From NCBI GenBank assembly GCA_016742255.1, contig JACVCB010000007.1, positions 1 through 64,000 on the forward strand: 64,000 nt of DNA. The letters run 5' to 3'. Made by a program: the position numbers and the translations under genes. This DNA is from Leptospira sp. (GTDB taxonomy: Bacteria > Spirochaetota > Leptospiria > Leptospirales > Leptospiraceae). Below, one piece after another: positions 45,970 to 54,603 of this stretch; within the stretch, counting starts at the first letter, position 1, and the number at the start of each line of letters is the position of its first letter. Under the pieces are notes generated by a model. That model saw only the letters and a program-made list of their open reading frames with translations. It searched no databases and was not told the origin of the DNA.

Positions 45970-45986
45970 CTGTCACAGTACTGTCA
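45970..45986 (+). promoter_or_regulatory. Direct repeat CTGTCA, one helical turn apart
   Basis: CTGTCA at 45970-45975 and 45981-45986, start-to-start spacing 11 bases. The pair lies directly upstream of where the -35 would fall for the TATAAAAT at 46011, the usual place for a tandem-binding activator. Short repeat, so only suggestive. Confidence 0.35.
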
Positions 45987-46018
45987 TGGTTCGAAAAAAA
46001 GATCATTCCCTATAAAAT

Positions 46019-46037
46019 GAAATTGATTCTCAATAAC
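46019..46037 (+). promoter_or_regulatory. Fur-box-like operator of the haem-uptake locus
   Basis: GAAATTGATTCTCAATAAC agrees with the classical 19-base Fur box at 13 of 19 positions and has a symmetrical ATTGA-TTC-TCAAT core. It starts 3 bases after a TATAAA (46011-46016), so would overlap the transcription start, and lies 37 bases before the first gene of the lipoprotein-HmuY-TonB receptor operon. Confidence 0.65.
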
Positions 46038-46073
46038 AGTACGGAAGTTTGGATAAAAAAGACCGAGGTTCTC

Positions 46074-46619
46074 ATGAATTTCTTAGCTACAAAGTTTAAA
46101 ACATTACTTCTACTGGCTCTCTTAGGTGGACTCACTTTCCAGTGTGAAAAAAAAGAAGATAACCAAGATACAGTGACCGTTGCGGCACTCGCTGCGATCT
46201 TTAGCTCAGCAGGAGACTGTACAGTCAATGCCCCTCCAAGAGCAAGTATCAACACATTTACGACATCCATTACTGCAAATGGGTCTGGGACAATTTCTCA
46301 AACTGGAACTGTACCAGTTGTAGCGCATAAAAACGCAGCTTTAAAACTCACTGCGAAAAACACAACTGCAGTCGCATTTTCAGGTGGAAGTGCCTTCCTA
46401 ATTGTATACCAATCATCCTCTTGTCCATTAACGACTTCAACGACATCAGGTTTTACAACTACTAGTCTCTCCGCTTCTAGCGAATTTACCAATTCTTATC
46501 TATTGAGTAACTCAGGTACGATCACGTTTAATACTGCGGGAGATTATTACATATTCATCTATGCAATTCCTTCCAGAGGACAAACTGCAAATTTATCCTA
46601 TACTGTAACTAACCTATAA
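46074..46619 (+). CDS. Lipoprotein, first gene of haem-uptake locus
   Basis: 181 residues from the ATG at 46074 (GAGG 5 bases upstream; the longer frame from 46017 is unlikely). Signal ends LTFQC (Cys24). The mature part is Thr/Ser/Ala-rich with two Cys pairs (GDC, SSSCPL) and a beta-strand pattern closing in DYYIFIYAIPSRGQTANLSYTV. No family recognised. It lies between a Fur-box-like site and a HmuY-like gene, which suggests a surface role in iron or haem acquisition; this is inferred from position. Confidence 0.75.
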   Translation: MNFLATKFKTLLLLALLGGLTFQCEKKEDNQDTVTVAALAAIFSSAGDCTVNAPPRASINTFTTSITANGSGTISQTGTVPVVAHKNAALKLTAKNTTAVAFSGGSAFLIVYQSSSCPLTTSTTSGFTTTSLSASSEFTNSYLLSNSGTITFNTAGDYYIFIYAIPSRGQTANLSYTVTNL

Positions 46620-46624
46620 ACACT

Positions 46625-47281
46625 TTGAAGTACATTGTTTTTGGGGTTCTAATTCTATTTACGTCATGTGCAAGGCAGAAGGCTGCCTTGACAGACCAAG
46701 ATTTGCTTGTGAATAATTTAATCACGAGCATTGTGAATGCTGGGAATCCCAATGCATTGGATAAAATTGTTTTTTCCCGTTCCAATGGGGATGGGAGTTA
46801 TACAACAAGGTTTAACGCAACCAATTTAGATTTTTATATTTATTTCCAATTTGAAGCGAATAAACAAATTCCTTTTTCAGATAAAGACAAACTCACATGG
46901 GATATTGCATTTAATCGTTATAAGGTGGCTACAAATTCAGGCGACACAAATCGGTTTGGACTAGGTGGTGGATGTAAAAGTAATACAACTGATTTTGGAA
47001 TCGCTAGTTCCACTTCTGCCACTTCTCAAGGTTGTACAAATTTCACAACAGACATCTCCACAACGACACAAGGGATTGGTGGAGCCGGTGCAGTTTACAT
47101 AGGCAATCCACTCGTGACTGAATGGTATAATTATACGATTGGTTTTTTATCGCCAAAAACTGATATCTTTCTGATCCGTTCTGGTACAGGAGCGGCAATT
47201 TACGCTGTACATATTGAAAATTATTATAGTGATGCAGGAACTTCTGGGTACCCTACCATCCGTTGGAAAAAACTTCCTTAA
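46625..47281 (+). CDS. HmuY-like haem-binding lipoprotein
   Basis: 218 residues. Signal ends LFTSC (Cys15). The body follows the HmuY family: [10 protein letters not shown], then [42 protein letters not shown] and [13 protein letters not shown]. HmuY proteins capture haem outside the cell and pass it to a TonB-dependent HmuR receptor; the next gene, overlapping by one base (TAATG), is exactly such a receptor. Start is a TTG six bases after the upstream stop, without a clear ribosome site, so translation is probably coupled. Confidence 0.88.
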   Translation: MKYIVFGVLILFTSCARQKAALTDQDLLVNNLITSIVNAGNPNALDKIVFSRSNGDGSYTTRFNATNLDFYIYFQFEANKQIPFSDKDKLTWDIAFNRYKVATNSGDTNRFGLGGGCKSNTTDFGIASSTSATSQGCTNFTTDISTTTQGIGGAGAVYIGNPLVTEWYNYTIGFLSPKTDIFLIRSGTGAAIYAVHIENYYSDAGTSGYPTIRWKKLP

Positions 47282-49455
47282 TGATAACAAATTTACAATT
47301 CTTATTCCCCATAATATGTTTGTTTTTACTCTTTTTAGGGGAACTCCATGCACAAACTCGCACAAATGGAAAAACAACAAAACCTACACCTAACACAGAA
47401 ACTACAGCACCAAATCCACAACCGAATCCTCCCGTAGAACCAAAATCCGACCCAGGACAAGAACAGGGGCAGGAAAAAACTCAAACAGGAACTGTTGGAA
47501 CAAAACCAGAAGATAACACAGAAGAGGATCGATTTAAAGAGTTAGATAATAAAAACGGAATTGTTGTCACTGGTTCCCGTGGAGAACGTCGGCTCAAAGA
47601 CTCTGCCGTTGCCACAGAAGTAATTTCCCGCAAACGAATTGAACAAACAGGTGCGCGTAACCTAGGTGAGGTGTTAGATACCCAACTTGGAATCAATGTA
47701 ACTCCATTTTTCGGCGGATCACAAGTTCAAATGTTGGGCCTTGATTCGAAGTATGTATTATTTTTAGTGGATGGACAACGGGTTGCAGGGCGACTCAACA
47801 ACACAATCGATTTGACTCGATTTAAAGTGCAAAATATCGAACGGATTGAAATTGTAAAGGGTAGTTCTTCTTCTTTATACGGTGCCGATGCCATTGGGGG
47901 TGTGATCAATATCATCACCAAACAAGCAGAAAAACCAGAACATTACCAATTCCGTACTTCTTATGGAAATGGCCGACAAATGAATTTTGGATCCCAAGGC
48001 GAAAAGAACATGATTGCCGATGTTGGTTTCAAAAATGATTTTGTAGCGACTAATTTTTTTGGTGGGTTCAATCAATCCGCAGCATACGACTTAGATCCAA
48101 GAACTCCTGCAACCACTGGAAACTCTTTCCAAGACAATAGTCTCGGTGGGAATATGACATTTAATCCGGATGGGCAATTCAAAGTAAAAACTGGAATAAA
48201 TTATTTAAATCGTAACCAAGCTGGTGTAGATTCTCGTGCTACTGGTGGTGTGTTTGACCGTACCAATATGACAAACGACTTCCTAGCATTAGGCGCTCTT
48301 GAATACACATATGGAAAAAGAAATATGGTTTCACTGCGAGGTAATTTTTCTCGTTGGGAAAACCATTACAAATTGGACCAACGAAATTCAAATGAGCTCG
48401 ATGTAAAAGAAATAACCAATGAATTTTCTTCGCAAGGTGTCGCACAAATTGATCATGAAGTTCACAAAGATCATATGATCACAGCTGGTTTTGAATCGTT
48501 TTCCGAAGAATTACAAACAGATCGACTGGAACGAAGGAATGCATACCGAACAAGACGTGCTGCTTTTATCCAAGATGAATGGGTAGTTTGGCGCCAAGGT
48601 TTTGTTTGGCGGTTGGTTCCTGGAGTGAGACATGATGTGGATTCGCAATTTGGTGGCCAAACCACTCCTAAAATTGCAACAAAAGTAGATATCACAAGTA
48701 ATCTTGTATTTCGAGCCAGTTATGGAAAAGGATTTCGACCACCTTCCTTTCGTGAATTGTACTTACGTTTTGAAAACCCTGGTGTTGGTTATACCGTCGA
48801 AGGAAATGACAAACTCCGACCTGAAAAATCAACCACAGTGAATGCGGATATCGAATACACTCCATACAAATTTTGGACACTCTCTCTCAGTGTGTTTCGA
48901 AATGATATCACCGACCTAATCCAATATAGTTTTGGAACTCGTACAAGTGAATTTGCCACCTTCCAACTAAAGAACGTACAACGTGCATATACAAGAGGTG
49001 TGGAAGCAGGCTCACGTGTTCGTTTTTTAAAGTATTTTGCATTAGAACTTGGATATAACCAAACTGATACAAGGGACCTAACAACGGATAGGCCTTTAGA
49101 AGGCCGAGCTCTCCACCAAGGTACTATGAATTTTTTTGTGAATGCTCCAGGTGGTTGGGAATTCGCTCTACGTGCCAAACGGCTTGATAAACGTCCGTTT
49201 TATAGTACAACAAACGATTTTACGGCAGGGACAAGTACAGCTCTCATTGACCAACAAACAAAAAGTGTTGAAGATAACAACAAAGTGGTGTATGGAAAAG
49301 CGTTCACTCTTCTGAACGTACGAATGGAGAAAAAATTTTTTGAAGGGAGGATGTCGCTATTTTTCGGAGTAGACAATGTTTTGGACCAATACGAGCTTAC
49401 TTACAATCCTATTCGTCCAAGGTTTTACTATGGCGGACTCCAAGCTACATTCTAA
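47281..49455 (+). CDS. TonB-dependent outer-membrane receptor, probable haem receptor (HmuR-like)
   Basis: 724 residues from the ATG at 47281. Signal peptide ([18 protein letters not shown]), then a Pro/Thr/Gln-rich spacer (~25-85) and the plug domain ([23 protein letters not shown], probable TonB box; [19 protein letters not shown]). Residues ~220-724 form the beta-barrel, closing with [13 protein letters not shown] and terminal Phe as usual. [16 protein letters not shown] is the plug motif. Pairs with the HmuY-like gene. The Pro-rich region is unusually long. Haem as substrate is inferred from the HmuY partner and Fur-like site. Confidence 0.92.
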   Translation: MITNLQFLFPIICLFLLFLGELHAQTRTNGKTTKPTPNTETTAPNPQPNPPVEPKSDPGQEQGQEKTQTGTVGTKPEDNTEEDRFKELDNKNGIVVTGSRGERRLKDSAVATEVISRKRIEQTGARNLGEVLDTQLGINVTPFFGGSQVQMLGLDSKYVLFLVDGQRVAGRLNNTIDLTRFKVQNIERIEIVKGSSSSLYGADAIGGVINIITKQAEKPEHYQFRTSYGNGRQMNFGSQGEKNMIADVGFKNDFVATNFFGGFNQSAAYDLDPRTPATTGNSFQDNSLGGNMTFNPDGQFKVKTGINYLNRNQAGVDSRATGGVFDRTNMTNDFLALGALEYTYGKRNMVSLRGNFSRWENHYKLDQRNSNELDVKEITNEFSSQGVAQIDHEVHKDHMITAGFESFSEELQTDRLERRNAYRTRRAAFIQDEWVVWRQGFVWRLVPGVRHDVDSQFGGQTTPKIATKVDITSNLVFRASYGKGFRPPSFRELYLRFENPGVGYTVEGNDKLRPEKSTTVNADIEYTPYKFWTLSLSVFRNDITDLIQYSFGTRTSEFATFQLKNVQRAYTRGVEAGSRVRFLKYFALELGYNQTDTRDLTTDRPLEGRALHQGTMNFFVNAPGGWEFALRAKRLDKRPFYSTTNDFTAGTSTALIDQQTKSVEDNNKVVYGKAFTLLNVRMEKKFFEGRMSLFFGVDNVLDQYELTYNPIRPRFYYGGLQATF

Positions 49456-50074
49456 ATTCAGTTCGCTTTTCCTTTTACCCTTAGGCATTTTTCTATTTAT
49501 TTTCTCGATCAAACCTTTATTTTCCGATGAATCGAAGTTAAATGCAAAACAGAACAAAATTCTAAAAGAAACGTTTGCCTATTTAGAAACATTAGAACCC
49601 AAACGAATCAAAATCGATAAAACCACTTACAACCGACACAGTCAGTTCGAATCGTTTTTTAAATTTCCTTTTTCGGGCAAAAAACTTTCCCGTTGGATCC
49701 AATCACGCAGCAAAAAATATACATTTGGTTCCACTGGGGATTATGTAGCCATGTACCAAGACGGAGAAATTCTTTTAGGGAGGGGGTTTTTTAGTCTCAA
49801 TCGATTGGATCGGGTACTTGTTTTATTACATGAAGCAAGGCATGCAGATGGTAAAAATTATAGCCATGTGGTTTGCCCTGATGATTTTCCTTATCTGAAT
49901 ACTCGCGATTGGAAAATCCACCCTGCCGGTAAAAAAGGATGTGACTCTGTTCCAGATGGAGGTTACGGAATCACAGCTTCTTTTTTATTTGAATTAGGTG
50001 CTTATGGATTTTTAAGCCAATCAGATGCTGCGTATCGTTATAATTCGGAAATTTCCCGAGTGATACGTGACTAG
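49430..50074 (+). CDS. Exported protein with HExxH motif in haem locus
   Basis: 214 residues from the ATG at 49430, overlapping the receptor gene by 26 bases. N-terminal hydrophobic segment ([20 protein letters not shown]) for export. Centre: [37 protein letters not shown], where HEARH fits a zinc-protease HExxH with preceding hydrophobic helix. A later region has Cys in VVCPDD and [12 protein letters not shown]. Family not recognised; could be a protease, perhaps for host or environmental haemoproteins, or a non-catalytic metal protein. Operon position suggests a role with the receptor. Confidence 0.75.
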   Translation: MADSKLHSKFSSLFLLPLGIFLFIFSIKPLFSDESKLNAKQNKILKETFAYLETLEPKRIKIDKTTYNRHSQFESFFKFPFSGKKLSRWIQSRSKKYTFGSTGDYVAMYQDGEILLGRGFFSLNRLDRVLVLLHEARHADGKNYSHVVCPDDFPYLNTRDWKIHPAGKKGCDSVPDGGYGITASFLFELGAYGFLSQSDAAYRYNSEISRVIRD

Positions 50075-50595
50075 TGCATACAAACTAATTTTAAATTGGA
50101 ATGCGATGCAATTTGAGTTTTAAGACGAGTTAAAATTTCCTTCGATCGATATTGATTTTCCAAATCTGTCTTACTAAATAAATACGAATGATTTTCTTTC
50201 ATTAATTTACCCAATTCATTTGCATGAGTTGGACAACCAAGTAGAGTCGCCATGGCTCTAATCCTTTCACCAATTCCTTTTGTTGAATCTAACTCTAATG
50301 CACTTTCATTATAAGCAATGAATACTTCCTGTGCCATTTCTTGTTTCACAATACCATCTGTTGTACAATTGGATGTGCCTGAAGTAATTCCAAAGGTTTG
50401 AGATGAAAAACTGACATTCGTTGTCGCAGCTAGAACTTGCCCAATGTCATTTTTCCAAACAGGAACCATGGAACCAAGTCCACATCCCGCCATTCCATAA
50501 GATTCTGCATACATTGCTTGATTGTTAAAAACTAAAATTAAGCTAATAAATGTTATGTGGAGAAAAAAAAATGTCCTGCCCTTAAATGTATGCAT
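50071..50595 (-). CDS. DUF3015 family secreted protein
   Basis: 174 residues. Signal peptide (FFFLHITFISLILVF...AMYA) followed by ESYGMAGCGLGSMV, the hallmark start of DUF3015 proteins, and later TSGTSNCTTDG, the matching second Cys region. Helical C-terminal half (RSKEILTRLKTQIASHSNL). Function unknown; these proteins are periplasmic or surface-exposed. Its stop overlaps the stop of the convergent HExxH gene. Confidence 0.85.
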   Translation of the reverse strand: MHTFKGRTFFFLHITFISLILVFNNQAMYAESYGMAGCGLGSMVPVWKNDIGQVLAATTNVSFSSQTFGITSGTSNCTTDGIVKQEMAQEVFIAYNESALELDSTKGIGERIRAMATLLGCPTHANELGKLMKENHSYLFSKTDLENQYRSKEILTRLKTQIASHSNLKLVCMH

Positions 50596-50609
50596 AAAAA
50601 ACTCCTAGT

Positions 50610-50831
50610 TTAAAATGTAAAAAGGGAATCGGAACTTTGGTCGATATGAGGGTGCTCGGAACCTCGAACCAAAACCTCTCCTGTCATGGAAATCACAGCC
50701 CAAGTGGTTTCGGTTTTGGATTCTGTTTGCAGAGATTGGAGCATTGTATTGGTAAAACTCTCCAATTTTTGGTGAAGGACGGAGTTAGGAAATGGATAGG
50801 ACTTCTTTTCTTGTACTTCTGTCGATCTCAT
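50610..50831 (-). CDS. Possible small protein upstream of the DUF3015 gene
   Basis: 73 codons, ATG at 50831, ending 14 bases before the DUF3015 start on the same strand. The product is polar (KTETTWAVISMTGEVLVRG) with no signal peptide or known family, and the ribosome site is weak (GGGA 12 bases upstream). A competing plus-strand frame covers the same bases. If not coding, 50596-51018 is a gene-poor gap holding only the leader of the ferredoxin-NADP reductase gene. Confidence 0.35.
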   Translation of the reverse strand: MRSTEVQEKKSYPFPNSVLHQKLESFTNTMLQSLQTESKTETTWAVISMTGEVLVRGSEHPHIDQSSDSLFTF

Positions 50832-51018
50832 GCAAATGATTTCCCTTTGGTTTAAGGATCGGCGGGAGAGCCGGAATGACTAAAGTTTAAAAAATCCAAA
50901 TTTTGAGTCAAGGAAGAGACATAATTCTTCGGACGAAAAATGAAAGATCCAAGTTCTCCTTTTCCCGAACCCCAACCTTGCCAAACTTGACGTAAAACCA
51001 CCTGTTACGAGGACGACT

Positions 51019-51942
51019 TTGCTTACCCCTCAGATTAATTTATTCAAAAAATCCAATCCCATCCAAGCCCAAGTCTTAGCAAACACCCGTTTGACTCCCG
51101 AACTCGGCAAAGGAAAACGCCAATCCAAGGAAGGAGAGGCCGCAGTCCACCGCATCACAGTTGCCATCGACCATTCTGTGTACCCGTATATGATTGGGCA
51201 AAGTGCTGGGATCATCCCTCCTGGGCTTGATCCAGAAAAACAGGCAAAAGGCTTAGCTGATGCCAGTTATACGGTGCGGCTTTATTCCATTGCGTCTCCA
51301 TCCTATAGTTTTGGCCAAACCAAAGACAATATCGAATTCATCGTCAAACGTGACAATGTATATGATGAAAACGGAAATCTTGTCCATAAAGGGGTTTGTT
51401 CCAATTATATCTGTGACTTAAAACCTGGAGATGTGGTGACGATGACTGGTCCCGCAGGGAAAAAATTCCTTTTACCACAGACGGATTTTAACGGTGATAT
51501 TTTCTTTTTTGCAACAGGAACAGGGATCAGTCCTTTTTTTGGAATGGTGGAAGAGTTACTCGTCCAAAAACTAATCCAATTCCAAGGCCAACTTTGGCTC
51601 ATTTACGGAGCACCTTATTCCGATGAAATTGTCCTTCGCGATTATTTTGAGGAAAAAGCAAAAGAACACTCTAGGTTTCATTTTGTTACGGCAATCAGCC
51701 GCGAAGAAAAAAACAGTTTTGATGGTGGAAAGATGTACATCACCCACCGTGCAAAAGAAAATGCCGAAGCCATTAAAAATGCTGTGAATGGAAACGGTAA
51801 GTTTTATATTTGTGGCGGTCCTAAGGGAATGGAGAAGGGAGTGATTCAGGAAATCATGTCTGCATGCGGAACTGAGCTCACTTACGAAGCATTCAAAAAA
51901 GACCTAGAAGAAAAAGAACAATTATTTGTAGAGACGTACTAA
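51019..51942 (+). CDS. Ferredoxin-NADP+ reductase, plant/plastidic type
   Basis: 307-residue FAD enzyme that exchanges electrons between NADPH and ferredoxin. FAD-binding RLYSIAS and [10 protein letters not shown] motifs; NADP domain with [25 protein letters not shown] and a C-terminal VETY ending in the stacking Tyr. This is the plastidic-type enzyme known in Leptospira (LepFNR of L. interrogans). TTG start at 51019 with GAGG 6 bases upstream. The PC4-like gene follows after 1 base. Cytoplasmic; probably feeds oxidative-stress or biosynthetic enzymes. Confidence 0.93.
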   Translation: MLTPQINLFKKSNPIQAQVLANTRLTPELGKGKRQSKEGEAAVHRITVAIDHSVYPYMIGQSAGIIPPGLDPEKQAKGLADASYTVRLYSIASPSYSFGQTKDNIEFIVKRDNVYDENGNLVHKGVCSNYICDLKPGDVVTMTGPAGKKFLLPQTDFNGDIFFFATGTGISPFFGMVEELLVQKLIQFQGQLWLIYGAPYSDEIVLRDYFEEKAKEHSRFHFVTAISREEKNSFDGGKMYITHRAKENAEAIKNAVNGNGKFYICGGPKGMEKGVIQEIMSACGTELTYEAFKKDLEEKEQLFVETY

Positions 51943-51943
51943 C

Positions 51944-52165
51944 ATGGCAAAAACAGGAATCATCCGAGACATTGACAAGGGAAGAGGGGAAGTCATCCGA
52001 GTGGAGATTTCCGAATACAAAGGACAAACTTTTTTTAACATTCGAGTTTGGTATACAGATCCCAATGGAGAATTAAAACCAACCCAGAAAGGGATCGCCA
52101 TTGCACCTACTCTTGTCAGTGAATTAAAAGAAGCAATTGAGGAAGCCGAACGCTGGTTAGCCTAA
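51944..52165 (+). CDS. PC4/YdbC-like single-stranded-DNA-binding protein
   Basis: 73 residues: [39 protein letters not shown] followed by a helix ([14 protein letters not shown]). This is the core fold of the transcriptional coactivator PC4/p15 and of bacterial YdbC, which binds single-stranded DNA as a dimer. Full length for the bacterial group. Starts one base after the ferredoxin reductase stop, so is co-transcribed. Role in the cell not known. Confidence 0.85.
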   Translation: MAKTGIIRDIDKGRGEVIRVEISEYKGQTFFNIRVWYTDPNGELKPTQKGIAIAPTLVSELKEAIEEAERWLA

Positions 52166-52170
52166 CCAAT

Positions 52171-53817
52171 TCAAATGATTTGATCCCCTTCATTCGCATA
52201 AACGATCCTCTGTAAAATTTCTTTTGCAGAGGGTAAATTTTCTGCGACTCGGATGTGATTGTACAACCTCGTAATCTCAAAGATTTTTTTCACTGAGTCA
52301 CGAATGTTTGTGACAACAAGTTCTCCACCCCTCCTACGTAACCATCCCACAATTTGAATTACCATACCGATTGCGGAAGAATCGATGTGAGACGTTCTGG
52401 AAAAATCAAATATCATATAACGGAAACCTTCTGCAATTTTTTGTTCCATCAGTTGTTTGATCTCAGGGCATTTGTACAAATCAATATCACCGATTGTCTG
52501 GTATTCAAAAATTTGGTCATGAACCACTACATCTTTTAAATCAATTTTATCAGTTCCTTTTGATAAAAATTGTGAATTCATAAATAAATGTTTATGTAAA
52601 TCATCAGACTTGGTTGCCATTTTGGATTCCAATACTAATAATCTATTGAGTAATGAACCCAATGCATTCGGTGCAAAATGAAGATTATTTCTGATGTCTT
52701 GGATTAAGCCAAATAACATCGTTTTGGCATCTTCAATTTGTTCTCGTTTTACAAACTCTGTGATTTCTTTGATACCTAAAGTTGCATTGGCAATTAAAAT
52801 TTCAACAAGCACATCTGGGTCTTGTTTCCCTCTGGTTTTTCCTCTTTCAAACGAATAGGATTCTTTTACGTTCTCTAAATGATTTTGTTTCAATAAATTG
52901 TAATAAGAAACATTCACCTCGCAAAAAGGAGTATCTGTTTTATGAACACGATCATCAATCTCTAATCGTAATACCAAATTCCGAAGATCATCGGCTCTCA
53001 AATCACCTAACTGTAGATTGATTTTTTGACGAGAAATGGTTTTGGCATCTCCTATAAATTCATCAAATTCTTCAAAAACTTGGTGGGTTGTTTCTGACAA
53101 TACCTGTTTCAAACGAACACCTGGTGCTAGTTGGAGTTCTACATCAATTGCTTGTGCATACAAAGCTCCAATGTCACCAAATTCTTCAAAAAAGATATCG
53201 GATGCATTTTCTGGATTGTCGATGTAATGAAAATTACCCCCACCTGCCTTTGCTATTTCCACCAACATTTCTTCGTTAAAATCATTCCCCACACCAATTG
53301 TTGTGGTAGAGATTCCCATTGCTAAATGATCACTAGCAATACCTACAAGAGCTTCCTTTTCTTTTAGTCCTGATGTAGGATTTCCATCTGTTAATAGTAA
53401 TACACGTTTGTATGCATTGGGAATTTTGGTTTGAGTAAGACTCTTAAGTGCAGATAACCATCCACCACTTAAATTGGTAGATGTTGCCACCTGAATGTTT
53501 CGGATTTTATCAGTGACAGAAACTTTTTCTGTTAGGTGAGTGACTGGTTGGATCAGTTGAACATCAGAAGAATAAGCTACTATGGAAACAGCATCATGTC
53601 TCGTTAACCAATTGACAAGAGCACAAGAAGCATCAATCACTGCTTCCATCTTTTCTCCTTTCATTGACCAACTTTTATCGATGGCAAGCCCAATCACGAG
53701 AGGTTTTCGATCTTCTACCTTTGGATTGGCAGGAGTTCGAAATCGTAACAAGAGATGGTTTTCTTGGATTTCTCTCTCTAGGATGATTGGGTATTCCAAT
53801 TTTGCTTCTAAAAACAT
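52171..53817 (-). CDS. von Willebrand A domain fused to a STAS domain
   Basis: 548 residues. vWA domain (~38-215) with a complete metal site: DKSWS (D47, S49, S51), T114 in TSTNLSGG, and D144 in TDGNPTSG. A middle region (~215-430) resembles the C-terminal beta domain of such proteins. The last ~110 residues form a STAS domain, DVVVHDQIFEYQTIGDIDL, then FDFSRTSHIDSSAIGMVI, where S480/S481 sit where anti-sigma antagonists are phosphorylated. No signal peptide is seen. GAGG lies 2 bases before the ATG. A partner kinase or anti-sigma factor is not adjacent. Fusion of these two domains is uncommon. Confidence 0.88.
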   Translation of the reverse strand: MFLEAKLEYPIILEREIQENHLLLRFRTPANPKVEDRKPLVIGLAIDKSWSMKGEKMEAVIDASCALVNWLTRHDAVSIVAYSSDVQLIQPVTHLTEKVSVTDKIRNIQVATSTNLSGGWLSALKSLTQTKIPNAYKRVLLLTDGNPTSGLKEKEALVGIASDHLAMGISTTTIGVGNDFNEEMLVEIAKAGGGNFHYIDNPENASDIFFEEFGDIGALYAQAIDVELQLAPGVRLKQVLSETTHQVFEEFDEFIGDAKTISRQKINLQLGDLRADDLRNLVLRLEIDDRVHKTDTPFCEVNVSYYNLLKQNHLENVKESYSFERGKTRGKQDPDVLVEILIANATLGIKEITEFVKREQIEDAKTMLFGLIQDIRNNLHFAPNALGSLLNRLLVLESKMATKSDDLHKHLFMNSQFLSKGTDKIDLKDVVVHDQIFEYQTIGDIDLYKCPEIKQLMEQKIAEGFRYMIFDFSRTSHIDSSAIGMVIQIVGWLRRRGGELVVTNIRDSVKKIFEITRLYNHIRVAENLPSAKEILQRIVYANEGDQII

Positions 53818-53892
53818 AACCTCAAAAGCAAATTCCGAATTAATGTTTTCGCAAGAACAATTTCAAAGAAACTGACAGGAAGGGAAACGACC

Positions 53893-54603
53893 ATGTACGG
53901 AAAAATTCATGAAATTTATTCATCCATTTCAGGGGAAGGAATCTCCCAAGGAATCCCTACTGTTTTTGTAAGGTTTGCTGGGTGTAGTTTACGTTGTGGT
54001 AAAACAGAATCAAGGACCTTGTGGTGTGACACTCCCTATGCTCTTGGACCAAACCAAGGAGAATCAAAACCATTTGTTTCCATCATGGAAGAAATCGAAC
54101 AATTCGACAAAGACCATGGATTCCAAATTTTACTCACTGGTGGAGAACCTTTAGAAGGTCAAAACCGAGATTTATCCATTTCCATTGCAGAACATATTTT
54201 TACATACCGTACACTAAATGGAAAACCTTATCCAGCTTCACGTGTGGAAACCAATGGTAGTGAAAAAATCACTCTCGATCCATTTTTTATATTCACCATG
54301 GATTATAAATTACCTGGTTCCGGGATGGAAAATCGTATGGATTCAGAAAATTTCAAGATCCTAGAAAAGAGACATAATTCACTTGACGAAATTAAGTTCG
54401 TTGTGCGAGATAGAATCGACTTTGAGAGAAGTATCGAAGTCATTCGCGAACAAAAAATACAGACAAATATATTGTATTCGCCAGTCCACGGTGAAGTGGA
54501 TGCCAAAGAACTTGTTGAATGGATAAAAATAGACAACCCACCTAAGTGTCGTTTGTCGCTTCAGATTCATAAAGTGCTTTGGGGAAATCAGAAAGGAGTT
54601 TGA
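53893..54603 (+). CDS. queE: 7-carboxy-7-deazaguanine synthase (QueE), variant cysteine motif
   Basis: Radical-SAM enzyme converting CPH4 to 7-carboxy-7-deazaguanine in queuosine biosynthesis. 236 residues: [27 protein letters not shown] is the family start, then WCDTPYAL and [10 protein letters not shown] (the SAM-binding GGE). The cluster cysteines are C31, C35 and C45, i.e. CX3CX9C instead of the common CX3CX2C; the 7-residue insertion is [11 protein letters not shown]. AAGGGAAAC lies before the ATG. The SNF2 gene overlaps its stop (TGATG). No queC, queD or queF is in the window. Confidence 0.9.
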   Translation: MYGKIHEIYSSISGEGISQGIPTVFVRFAGCSLRCGKTESRTLWCDTPYALGPNQGESKPFVSIMEEIEQFDKDHGFQILLTGGEPLEGQNRDLSISIAEHIFTYRTLNGKPYPASRVETNGSEKITLDPFFIFTMDYKLPGSGMENRMDSENFKILEKRHNSLDEIKFVVRDRIDFERSIEVIREQKIQTNILYSPVHGEVDAKELVEWIKIDNPPKCRLSLQIHKVLWGNQKGV

